Shown piece by piece: positions 1 through 7,316 of a DNA stretch of 64,000 nt. A program made the position numbers and the translations under genes. The first letter of the stretch is position 1. Each line of letters opens with the position of its first letter. The stretch lies in assembly GCA_017623155.1 (NCBI GenBank), contig JAGAPR010000100.1, positions 1 to 64,000 on the forward strand, in the 5' to 3' direction. The notes below the pieces were generated by a model that saw only the letters and a program-made list of their open reading frames with translations, was not told the DNA's origin and ran no database searches. Source of the stretch: Prevotella sp. GTDB lineage: Bacteria > Bacteroidota > Bacteroidia > Bacteroidales > Bacteroidaceae.

Positions 1-294
1 CAAGTAACGTAGCGACGTCTTGACTTGGCTTCGGCAAGGATTATGGTGGCGTTGGAGATAATCGGCAGCTTAAATGAAACCTCTGTAAATCAATTCTATT
101 ACTTCATTCTTCCGTATTCCACTTTTTTGTAGTAACTTTGTATCGCAAAAATACTCATTTTCTGCTTTACCCCCAAATGTTTACTTGCTTTTTATGATGT
201 TTTTGATAATCTGAATATCTTTTTATTATTGTCAGATAAAGTTGTTGATATATATCAAAAATAACGATATAATCAGATTTTTGTGACGTTATGA

Positions 295-326
295 TTGTGT
301 AGTGCCTGCTATTTCATGTAAATTTG
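295..326 (+). promoter_or_regulatory. Bacteroidetes-type promoter with no gene behind it
   Basis: TTG at 295-297 and TAAATTTG at 319-326 are 21 bases apart, matching the -33/-7 layout of the Bacteroidetes primary sigma factor. No protein gene follows on this strand; the next strong hairpin is at 520-554. It may drive a short non-coding transcript. Confidence 0.5.
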
Positions 327-519
327 CAATAAGAAAAGAGCTTAGAAAAACAAAAGAAAGTCAGAAAGAATGACTATAAGGAGATAATATATTTACAGAA
401 ATCTTTTTAAGGTATATAGTTATTAAGGTAAAAGGATATGGATAATGATTGACTTCTGTGTGAGCAGATATTTGTTTTTTAGTTAGTAGTTTTGTGATTA
501 GTAGTTAGTAGAAATGAAC

Positions 520-554
520 GAACGGGTTTACATCGTGGTGATGTGGGCCCGTTC
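520..554. terminator. Hairpin, possible terminator
   Basis: GAACGGG at 520-526 pairs with CCCGTTC at 548-554, and the inner bases TACATC and GATGTG add pairs. CTCTTTG follows on the plus strand, so the U-tract is weak. It would end the candidate transcript starting near 333. Confidence 0.45.
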
Positions 555-608
555 TCTTTGTTGTCGATTGTATGTGCAAGGATAGGTAAAGGATATAAGA
601 ATGTTGCA

Positions 609-661
609 AAAAGTAAAAAATCATCTTCCTATTTCTGTTCGGAAGATGATTTTTTACTTTT
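609..661. terminator. Bidirectional terminator after the DUF4270 gene
   Basis: A perfect 21-bp inverted repeat (609-629 and 641-661) with an 11-base loop. Each arm has an A or T run at its outer end, so it can work in both directions. It lies about 90 bases past the stop codon of the leftward lipoprotein gene. Confidence 0.85.
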
Positions 662-750
662 GGGCAGGTGGGATTTCTTGTGCTTTTTCAAGTATGCAGT
701 CTTTCGCTTCTCATACTCTTCCCTATGCTTTTCAAGATAATTGTCTGCCA

Positions 751-2211
751 TTATTCTTTTGTAAATCTATTGTATATTACGCTTATCGTTATCGGTGTCC
801 TCGGATTTTCCGTTCCACCAACAAGGCGTGTGCTTTTAAGTGACATTTCGTTCGATACGTTTGTCACAGAAGATGTGGTGGAAGAAGTGTTGCGGGTTAT
901 CGATATAGGCACAAGTACCACCTTGTTCCAATTATCCGATGCGGTTCCGTTCTGTCGGGCTTCATACATGGTCGATATCATGGACGAAATATTGTTGAAC
1001 GTATAAGTATTGTACGAACTGTTGTATGATGCTACGAATGATGTTTTGTTGTTTGGCAAATTTTTCTTTTCGAAAAACTTATATAGGCTGTCTTTATGCA
1101 CCATTAGGAGGTTTTGGGGCTTGCCAAATGTATCGTTGTCATCCGTGGAGTTCATTGCATTAAACACTATCTTTGCCGAACTGATGGTGTCTTTCTCGTG
1201 GTTGCGTTTTATATCTTCCACCGGGATGGTCACTTCCGTGAATATACCTGCCGGAGCTTTGATATAAGTGCAAGTATTGTCGGCCGCAAGTCGCTCTATT
1301 GTCTTTTTGTCATTGACTATATTTGTGGTTTGCATTACTTCCTCTGTGCCGGATAGTAACAATGAGCCATTATAGGTACTGTCGTTACGATACTTATAGT
1401 ATAAAGCCAATTCTGTAAGATAAACTTCAGACATCACTCCCAATCCATCGGTGGATTTTATATAAAATCCCGGGCAGACGTTATGAATGAAGTTATAAGA
1501 GTTCTTGAAATCATTGGGATTAGAATAGAATTTACGCATGATATATGTTCCGTAATTTTCATATTCGTTGCCTTCATTGTCAATATATGGCTCGTTTAGA
1601 GTGATGCTGACAACTTCCATGTTTGTCTTGTCCACCATTTGATAACGCACACTGTCACTCAAGTTCAAGTCGATAGGTGTGTATGTCTTGCTCTTTCGTA
1701 TGGCGTTGACATCTGTTCTGAGCAGTCCTTCCTTTTCAGGGTCATAGTTTGTATAGTATGAAACGCCCTCTTTAATCGGTTGTCCCATTTCATATAATGT
1801 CAGGCGCATCGGGTTTAAAGAGTCACCGATGGACGAATAGAAAAAGATGTTCAACTTACAAGAATCGGCTATAACCTCATTGTTGGCGTTGCGACTCAGT
1901 ATACTGTCTTTTTCGGGAAGCAAGTCGCTACCGTCAAACGATTCCAATAATGCGAATTGTGTGGTATAATTGCTTGTGACGTATGTCTTTGTCTCGGGGT
2001 CTTTTATGTGTCCCAAATAACTGTATTGATTGCTCGACAATACGGAATCTATTATAATGGATTTCGTGGATATGCTAAAAGTATCGGGAATAATGTCAAA
2101 TCTGTCAACATCGTTTGTCAATGAGTTTCCCAATGTTTCGGTAGTGTCATCGCATGCGGAAAAGCATACCGCCGCAATGGCAATACATAGTAAGTGCTTT
2201 ATGTTCATCAT
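751..2211 (-). CDS. DUF4270 family lipoprotein
   Basis: A 486-residue predicted outer-envelope lipoprotein. The N-terminus is a short hydrophobic signal ending in a lipobox, FSAC at about residues 17-20, followed by an Asp/Thr-rich linker. The rest matches the DUF4270 family as I recall it: beta-rich, many Asn/Ser/Thr, known from Bacteroidetes and without an assigned reaction. It starts 50 bases after the stop of the GT5-like gene on the same strand with no terminator between, so the two are probably cotranscribed from the promoter at 3091-3098. A second Met directly follows the first, so the start could be one codon later. Function unknown. Confidence 0.85.
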   Translation of the reverse strand: MMNIKHLLCIAIAAVCFSACDDTTETLGNSLTNDVDRFDIIPDTFSISTKSIIIDSVLSSNQYSYLGHIKDPETKTYVTSNYTTQFALLESFDGSDLLPEKDSILSRNANNEVIADSCKLNIFFYSSIGDSLNPMRLTLYEMGQPIKEGVSYYTNYDPEKEGLLRTDVNAIRKSKTYTPIDLNLSDSVRYQMVDKTNMEVVSITLNEPYIDNEGNEYENYGTYIMRKFYSNPNDFKNSYNFIHNVCPGFYIKSTDGLGVMSEVYLTELALYYKYRNDSTYNGSLLLSGTEEVMQTTNIVNDKKTIERLAADNTCTYIKAPAGIFTEVTIPVEDIKRNHEKDTISSAKIVFNAMNSTDDNDTFGKPQNLLMVHKDSLYKFFEKKNLPNNKTSFVASYNSSYNTYTFNNISSMISTMYEARQNGTASDNWNKVVLVPISITRNTSSTTSSVTNVSNEMSLKSTRLVGGTENPRTPITISVIYNRFTKE

Positions 2212-2261
2212 TATTGATGTCTTGTGATTCTTAATGATTAAAATATTTGTGGCCTTTGTGT

Positions 2262-3068
2262 TTATTCACCGCAAATCTTGTCATAGAATGATTCGTAATG
2301 TTCCGTGAAATCTTCGCCGGGGTATTTGAGCAGCGGAATATTGTTGCTTTCTGCGTATTGAATAAGTTCGCTGTCTACATTGTTTCCTGCTTCAATCACT
2401 CCGTCAGAATAGTCGATGGCAAGTTTTTCCAATTCGTTGAAATCAAAAGAATCTTTGTATTTGGTGAATAAGTCAGCCGTTGCGTCTCTGAATTCAAGAC
2501 ACTTCTTTACATTCTCTCCCAAGTCGTTTTTCAATTCGTTGGCGAATAGCGAGGTTACGACTTTCGTATTCGTAAACGACGGCTCGTCATGATATGCGGT
2601 CTTCACATATAATGGTATAACGGAACTCATCCATCCCTGACAATGAATTATATCCGGAACCCAACGAAGTTTTTTCACCGTTTCGAGCACACCACGGGCA
2701 AAGAATATGGCTCTTTCGCCGTTGTCGGTATAGTCGTTGCCATTCTCGTCGGCCGCCATAAGGCGCTTTGCGAAGTAATCATCGTTGTCAATGAAATATA
2801 CCTGTATGCGTGAAGCCTGTATCGAGGCTACTTTTATAATCAGGGGATGGTCGGTGTCATCGATAATAAGATTCATGCCGGAGAGTCTTATTACTTCATG
2901 TAATTGACCACGACGTTCGTTGATATTTCCCCATTTAGGCATGAATGTACGTATTTCGTGCCCTTTTTCTTGTATGGCCTGAGGCAACTTGCGACCCATT
3001 AAGGAAAGTTCGCTTTCCGGGACATAAGGAGATATCTCCTGATTAATGAATAATATTTTCTTTGTCAT
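2262..3068 (-). CDS. Truncated GT5 glycogen/starch synthase-like protein
   Basis: 268 residues that resemble only the N-terminal half of GlgA (GT5): a first beta-alpha-beta unit beginning TKKILFINQEISPY, and the later segment DIIHCQGWMSSVIPLYVK that corresponds to the DxxHxHDW region of true synthases. Full GlgA is about 480 residues with a second GT-B domain; that domain is absent. The KTGGL loop that binds ADP-glucose is replaced by VPESELS near residues 17-23. This short form is, from memory, widespread in Bacteroidetes beside panC and is annotated as glycogen synthase, but catalysis by it alone is doubtful. It is divergent from panC and probably cotranscribed with the DUF4270 gene. Confidence 0.8.
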   Translation of the reverse strand: MTKKILFINQEISPYVPESELSLMGRKLPQAIQEKGHEIRTFMPKWGNINERRGQLHEVIRLSGMNLIIDDTDHPLIIKVASIQASRIQVYFIDNDDYFAKRLMAADENGNDYTDNGERAIFFARGVLETVKKLRWVPDIIHCQGWMSSVIPLYVKTAYHDEPSFTNTKVVTSLFANELKNDLGENVKKCLEFRDATADLFTKYKDSFDFNELEKLAIDYSDGVIEAGNNVDSELIQYAESNNIPLLKYPGEDFTEHYESFYDKICGE

Positions 3069-3090
3069 GACATTGATTTTTAATCAAATG

Positions 3091-3098
3091 CAAAGTTA
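3091..3098 (-). promoter_or_regulatory. -7 box of the GT5-like/DUF4270 operon
   Basis: CAAAGTTA on plus reads TAACTTTG on minus, a consensus Bacteroidetes -7 box 22 bases before the start codon. In the opposite direction a weaker TTATTTTG at 3204-3211 precedes panC. Confidence 0.7.
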
Positions 3099-3251
3099 CG
3101 AAAATATTTGGCAAAATCGAAAAATAAAGGGTGTTTTTACATTAATAGTCTTTTTATTTGGCATATTTTTAATATATTCTTTCTTTATTTGGTAAAAAAG
3201 TTGTTATTTTGCACCCGATTTAAATAAAAGCGTAAAATCGTTGTTATTGCA

Positions 3252-4100
3252 ATGAAAGTATTAAGTAGGATAGTCGATGTCCAAAACGAGCTTTTTGCTT
3301 ATCGTAAACAAGCAAAGAATGTGGGACTTGTGCCTACAATGGGCGCCCTTCATGAGGGGCACGCCTCGCTTGTAAGGCGAAGCGTGACGGAAAACGATGT
3401 TACCGTGGTTTCCGTTTTTGTTAATCCGACACAGTTTAATGACAAGAATGATTTGCGGAATTATCCGCGAACACTTGAGGCTGATTGTGCGTTGCTCGAA
3501 GCCTGTGGCGCAGATATCGTCTTCGCTCCATCGGTGGACGAGATGTACCCGCAGCCGGATAATCGTCATTTCGAGTATCCGCCGGTATCCACGGTGATGG
3601 AAGGGGCTCACCGTCCGGGTCATTTTAATGGTGTTTGTCAGGTAGTGAGCCGTCTTTTCTATATAGTAAAGCCTGATAACGCTTATTTCGGGGAGAAAGA
3701 TTGGCAGCAGATAGCCGTGATAAAAGCCATGGTGCGTGCGCTTGGTTTGAGTGTGAATATCGTGGAGTGCCCTATCGTTCGCGACGAAGACGGACTTGCA
3801 CGGTCAAGCCGTAATACATTGCTTGCTCCTGACGAACGGGCCGTTGCCCCCGAAATATATCGGGCATTGACCAAGAGTGTAACGTATGCCGCAAATCACA
3901 CTGTAAAGGAAACACACGACTTTGTCGTCGAGAGCATAAATGCTGTTGATGGTTTGGAGGTGGAATACTTCTCGATAGTGAACGGAGATACTCTTCAAGA
4001 TGTCGACTCTTGGGATGAGGCCGGGCATATTGTCGGTTGCATAACAGTATATTGCGGTAAGACTCCCATTCGGCTTATAGACCATATAAAATATAAGTGA
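3252..4100 (+). CDS. panC: Pantothenate synthetase (pantoate-beta-alanine ligase)
   Basis: Cytosolic enzyme that makes pantothenate from pantoate, beta-alanine and ATP. The 282-residue length is normal. The ATP-binding HIGH-type motif is seen as [13 protein letters not shown] (about residues 28-40). [21 protein letters not shown] and FGEKDWQQ are family motifs for substrate binding, and [13 protein letters not shown] carries the KMSKS-like loop. The stop codon is directly followed by panD, which makes the beta-alanine this enzyme uses, so the pair is an operon. A weak -7 box (TTATTTTG, 3204-3211) lies upstream. Confidence 0.97.
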   Translation: MKVLSRIVDVQNELFAYRKQAKNVGLVPTMGALHEGHASLVRRSVTENDVTVVSVFVNPTQFNDKNDLRNYPRTLEADCALLEACGADIVFAPSVDEMYPQPDNRHFEYPPVSTVMEGAHRPGHFNGVCQVVSRLFYIVKPDNAYFGEKDWQQIAVIKAMVRALGLSVNIVECPIVRDEDGLARSSRNTLLAPDERAVAPEIYRALTKSVTYAANHTVKETHDFVVESINAVDGLEVEYFSIVNGDTLQDVDSWDEAGHIVGCITVYCGKTPIRLIDHIKYK

Positions 4101-4102
4101 CT

Positions 4103-4447
4103 ATGATGATAAACGTGTTAAAATCGAAATTGCATTGTGTCACGGTGACAGAGGCAAATCTTAATTATATGGGAAGTATCACCATAGACGAGGATTTGAT
4201 GGATGCTGCAGGTATGATAGCCGGAGAGAAAGTGCAGATTGTCAATAATAATAATGGTGAACGCTTCGAGACTTATATAATAAAGGGTGAGCGAGGCTCC
4301 GGTTGTATTTGTCTTAACGGGGCGGCGGCGCGCAAGGTTCAGGTGGGTGACGTGTGCATAATAATATCATACGCTCTGATGGACTTTGAGGAGGCCAAGA
4401 CGTTCAAGCCCAATGTCGTTTTCCCAAAAGAAGGGAATAAGCTGTAG
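4103..4447 (+). CDS. panD: Aspartate 1-decarboxylase precursor
   Basis: Makes beta-alanine from aspartate for pantothenate synthesis. The protein (about 114 residues, family norm 115-140) cleaves itself between Gly and Ser to form the pyruvoyl cofactor; the site is visible in [12 protein letters not shown], near residues 22-25. [11 protein letters not shown] and [19 protein letters not shown] are family hallmarks. ATG at 4103 starts two bases after the panC stop; ATG at 4106 is the alternative, and a GTG at 4097 is less likely. Confidence 0.96.
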   Translation: MMINVLKSKLHCVTVTEANLNYMGSITIDEDLMDAAGMIAGEKVQIVNNNNGERFETYIIKGERGSGCICLNGAAARKVQVGDVCIIISYALMDFEEAKTFKPNVVFPKEGNKL

Positions 4448-4502
4448 TTTATGGCGCTTTTGCCACATACGGGATTTGTTATTTCATCCTTTTCACGAGA
4501 AC

Positions 4503-4539
4503 AAAAACGGGGCGGTACTTTTGGTATCGCCCCGTTTTT
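4503..4539. terminator. Terminator shared by panD and the biotin carrier gene
   Basis: AAAAACGGGGCG (4503-4514) pairs with CGCCCCGTTTTT (4528-4539), extended by four inner pairs (one G-T) to a 5-base loop. A and T runs flank it, so it can end both the rightward panCD transcript and the leftward decarboxylase transcript. Confidence 0.88.
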
Positions 4540-4556
4540 ATACTTGTATTTCGTTA

Positions 4557-4976
4557 TTATTCAAAAACAATGAGGTTATCTCCCTCCATTACGCTTTGTC
4601 CGGGCTGCACGCAGATTTCCTTTACCTTTCCGGATTTTTCCGCGTCAAGATTGTTTGCCATTTTCATGGCTTCCAATACAACAAGCGTGTCTCCTTCTTT
4701 GACTTCGTCTCCGATATTCACTTTGACTTCGTTTATGACTCCCGGCAGGGGAGCTTTTAGTGCGTCTTGACTGTTTGCTCGGCCTTTTGAAGAATTAGCC
4801 GGACTTGGAGTCACTACCGGACGAACAACGACTTTGGGCTTTTCCGGCTTTACTTCCGGCTCCAATTCTACTTTATAGTCTTCTCCGTTGACTTTTATGT
4901 TGGCAACGTTGTCAACTATTCCGTCTATCGTTACTTCGTATTTGTTTCCGTTGATTGTATATTTATATTCTTTCAT
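4557..4976 (-). CDS. mmdC: Biotin carrier subunit of methylmalonyl-CoA decarboxylase
   Basis: 139 residues. The C-terminal half is a biotinyl domain with the attachment motif EAMKMAN, where the Lys carries biotin, and the hammerhead-fold sequence PLPGVINEVKVNIGDEVKEGDTLVVL. The N-terminal part (YKYTINGNKYEV) is typical of decarboxylase gamma chains, joined by a Pro/Val/Lys-rich flexible linker at about residues 43-65. It carries CO2 from the carboxyltransferase encoded three genes upstream. It is last in the mce-mmdA operon, about 20 bases after the small OadG-like gene. AccB of fatty-acid synthesis is an alternative name, but the neighbours favour the decarboxylase. Confidence 0.88.
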   Translation of the reverse strand: MKEYKYTINGNKYEVTIDGIVDNVANIKVNGEDYKVELEPEVKPEKPKVVVRPVVTPSPANSSKGRANSQDALKAPLPGVINEVKVNIGDEVKEGDTLVVLEAMKMANNLDAEKSGKVKEICVQPGQSVMEGDNLIVFE

Positions 4977-4998
4977 ATTTACTTTCTCCTATGTATTT

Positions 4999-5154
4999 TT
5001 ATGGATGTTCGGTCATTGAAAAGGCATGTCCGTTCCATTGCGTATGGTGTTTTACAATGGTTATCTTTCCCGATTCGTCGTCGTGGACATTATTACCCTG
5101 ATACTCATGCAGTGCCAATGCAATGGCGGCGAAAACTTCATTCTGTTGTTTCAT
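4999..5154 (-). CDS. OadG-like small subunit without a membrane segment
   Basis: A 51-residue frame filling the gap between mmdA and the biotin gene: begins MKQQNEVFAAIALALHEY and continues NNVHDDESGKITIVK, ending MTEHP. The pattern AAIALAL, then VHD.ES, then ITI and a Trp resembles, from memory, the cytosolic C-terminal part of OadG-family gamma subunits of sodium-pump decarboxylases. The usual N-terminal membrane helix is missing. Spacing (about 80 bases after mmdA, 22 before mmdC) and strand fit an operon gene. It probably ties the carboxyltransferase to its partners. No homology search was possible. Confidence 0.72.
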   Translation of the reverse strand: MKQQNEVFAAIALALHEYQGNNVHDDESGKITIVKHHTQWNGHAFSMTEHP

Positions 5155-5235
5155 GATTCATTTATTTTATTCTTTAAAAAGAACTGAGAGAACGATTGAT
5201 GCTTATTCTCTCAGCTCTTGATGAAATCTCAGAAA

Positions 5236-6801
5236 TTACATAGGTATGTTTCCGTGCTTTTTGGCAGGCAGACTTTCGCGTTTTGTTGCGAGTTGAGCCA
5301 ATGCTCTGCATATACGGAAACGTGTGTTGCGCGGTTCTATCACATCGTCAATGTAGCCGTATTTGGCTGCTTGATACGGATTGGCGAACATTTCTGTGTA
5401 TTCTTCTTCCTTTTCAGCAAGGAATGCGTTGACATCTTCTCCGGCCTCTTTTTTCGCTTTGGCTTCTTTTGCGCAAAGAACGGCAACGGCTCCCGAGCCG
5501 CCCATTACGGCAATCTCGGCCGAAGGCCATGCGTAGTTCAGGTCGGCGCGCAGTTGTTTGCATCCCATTACGATGTGGCTTCCTCCGTAGCTCTTGCGCA
5601 GTGTCACCGTAATCTTTGGAACGGTAGCCTCTCCGTAGGCGTAGAGCAGTTTTGCGCCGTGCAGGATAACGGCATTATATTCCTGTCCTGTGCCGGGTAA
5701 GAAGCCCGGAACGTCTACGAGTGATACGATTGGAATATTGAAAGCGTCGCAGAATCTGACAAATCTTGCGCCCTTGCGGCTTGCGTTCACATCAAGCACT
5801 CCGGCATAACATGAAGGCTGGTTGGCAACGATGCCGACGCTCTGACCGTTGAAACGTGCAAATCCGACAATGATGTTCTTTGCGAATTTCGGTTGAACCT
5901 CAAAGAATTCTCCGTTGTCAACGATTGAACTGATAACCTTATACATGTCGTATGCCTCATTGGGGCTTTCGGGAATAATCTCGTTCAGTGTGTCTTCCAG
6001 TCTGTCGATAGGATCGTCGCAGTTCTTTCTGGGAGCTGTTTCCATATTGTTTGACGGGATGTAGCTGAGCAAGGTCTTGATCATTTGCAATCCTTCCTCT
6101 TCGGTTGAGGCTGTGAAATGTGTCACACCACTCTTTGTTGCGTGGACACTTGCTCCGCCGAGATGCTCCTGATCGATATCTTCTCCGGTCACAGTCTTTA
6201 CCACTTTCGGACCTGTGAGGAACATGTATGATGTGTTTTCCATCATAAGTGTGAAGTCGGTGAGGGCGGGAGAGTAAACGGCTCCACCGGCGCACGGACC
6301 GAAGATACCGCTTATCTGCGGTATGACACCCGATGCGAGGATGTTGCGCTCAAATATTTCTCCGTATCCGGCGAGTGCGCAGATACCTTCCTGAATACGT
6401 GCGCCACCGGAGTCGTTGATGCCGATTATCGGTGCGCCCATTTTCATGGCCATGTCCATTACTTTGCAAATCTTTTGCGACATGGTCTCTGACAGTGAAC
6501 CGCCGTTGACGGTAAAGTCTTGTGCGAAAATAAATACAAGGCGGCCGTCGATTGTTCCCGAGCCTGTCACAACACCGTCACCCAGATACAACTTCTTCTC
6601 CATTCCGAAATTGGTGCAACGGTGCAGCTTGAACATGTCGTACTCTTCAAAACTACCTTCGTCGAGCAACATGTCTATACGCTCTCTTGCTGTGTATTTA
6701 CCGCGTGAGTGTTGCTTTTCTATTGCTTTCTCTCCACCGCCAAGGCGAGCTTGCTCGCGTTTCTCGATGAGTTGTTTGATTTTCTCTAATTGCTTACTCA
6801 T
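5236..6801 (-). CDS. mmdA: Methylmalonyl-CoA decarboxylase/propionyl-CoA carboxylase carboxyltransferase subunit
   Basis: 521 residues, the normal length for the biotin-dependent carboxyltransferase (crotonase-like) chain. Family motifs: [22 protein letters not shown] near the start, [23 protein letters not shown] (oxyanion-hole region), [13 protein letters not shown] and the second-domain [13 protein letters not shown]. It moves CO2 between (S)-methylmalonyl-CoA and biotin, giving propionyl-CoA in the decarboxylating direction. It lies between the epimerase gene (14 bases upstream) and the OadG-like and biotin carrier genes. The propionate-forming direction is inferred from the neighbours; the sequence alone does not exclude the carboxylase role. 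Confidence 0.93.
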   Translation of the reverse strand: MSKQLEKIKQLIEKREQARLGGGEKAIEKQHSRGKYTARERIDMLLDEGSFEEYDMFKLHRCTNFGMEKKLYLGDGVVTGSGTIDGRLVFIFAQDFTVNGGSLSETMSQKICKVMDMAMKMGAPIIGINDSGGARIQEGICALAGYGEIFERNILASGVIPQISGIFGPCAGGAVYSPALTDFTLMMENTSYMFLTGPKVVKTVTGEDIDQEHLGGASVHATKSGVTHFTASTEEEGLQMIKTLLSYIPSNNMETAPRKNCDDPIDRLEDTLNEIIPESPNEAYDMYKVISSIVDNGEFFEVQPKFAKNIIVGFARFNGQSVGIVANQPSCYAGVLDVNASRKGARFVRFCDAFNIPIVSLVDVPGFLPGTGQEYNAVILHGAKLLYAYGEATVPKITVTLRKSYGGSHIVMGCKQLRADLNYAWPSAEIAVMGGSGAVAVLCAKEAKAKKEAGEDVNAFLAEKEEEYTEMFANPYQAAKYGYIDDVIEPRNTRFRICRALAQLATKRESLPAKKHGNIPM

Positions 6802-6814
6802 TGTTATTGTTTTT

Positions 6815-7219
6815 TTAGTGTTCGCAGAGTTCTGTTAGGATACCTACGGTTGATTTCGGATGCAGGAATGCGATGTTAAGGTTCTCTGCTCCTTTGCGCG
6901 GAGCTTTGTCTATGAGTCTGATACCTTTCTCGTCGCATTCAGCCAAAGCGTTGGCCACGCCGTCTTCGATGCAGAATGCCACGTGATGTACGCCGTGATT
7001 GCCTTTGTCAAGCCATTTCTGTATCGTACTTTCAGGTGATGTCGGTTCGAGAAGTTCCAGTTTTACTTCGCCGCATTTCAGGAATGCTGTCTTCACTTTC
7101 TGGTCTGCCACTTCTTCGATGTTATAACACTTTAATCCAAGTACATTTTCGAAATAAGGAAGTGACTCCTCGATGCTCTGCACCGCGATGCCGAGGTGCT
7201 CAATGTGTGAAATCTTCAT
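6815..7219 (-). CDS. mce: Methylmalonyl-CoA epimerase
   Basis: 134 residues, a single vicinal-oxygen-chelate (glyoxalase-like) protein. It begins [28 protein letters not shown]; His near residue 8 and the later [11 protein letters not shown] and the Glu in GILTELCEH are the expected metal ligands. The enzyme interconverts the R and S forms of methylmalonyl-CoA, linking the B12-dependent mutase to the decarboxylase encoded next. First gene of the operon; the promoter is at 7258-7265. Confidence 0.95.
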   Translation of the reverse strand: MKISHIEHLGIAVQSIEESLPYFENVLGLKCYNIEEVADQKVKTAFLKCGEVKLELLEPTSPESTIQKWLDKGNHGVHHVAFCIEDGVANALAECDEKGIRLIDKAPRKGAENLNIAFLHPKSTVGILTELCEH

Positions 7220-7257
7220 AACTTTATTCTTTAATTATGTTGTCTTTTAAATACTTG

Positions 7258-7265
7258 CAAAGGTA
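7258..7265 (-). promoter_or_regulatory. -7 box of the mce-mmdA operon
   Basis: CAAAGGTA on plus reads TACCTTTG on minus, a consensus -7 box 39 bases before the mce start. The region further upstream is very AT-rich and no clear -33 box was picked. Confidence 0.65.
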
Positions 7266-7316
7266 ATGATTATTATTAATAATAAAGTATGTATTAATAA
7301 AAATATTGTTAAGTTG

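Larger units (their letters stand above)
1..600. other. Gene-less left edge with promoters and hairpin
   Basis: No convincing coding frame is seen here; ATG-started frames on both strands close within a few codons. The stretch is AT-rich. It holds two facing -7 boxes (TAACTTTG at 133-140 on plus, TATTTTTG at 146-153 on minus), a further plus-strand promoter at 295-326, a TTAGTAGTTAGTAG-like repeated stretch near 480-510 and a hairpin at 520-554. The first 60 bases could be the tail of something outside the window, but plus-strand frames end by about base 20. Confidence 0.6.
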
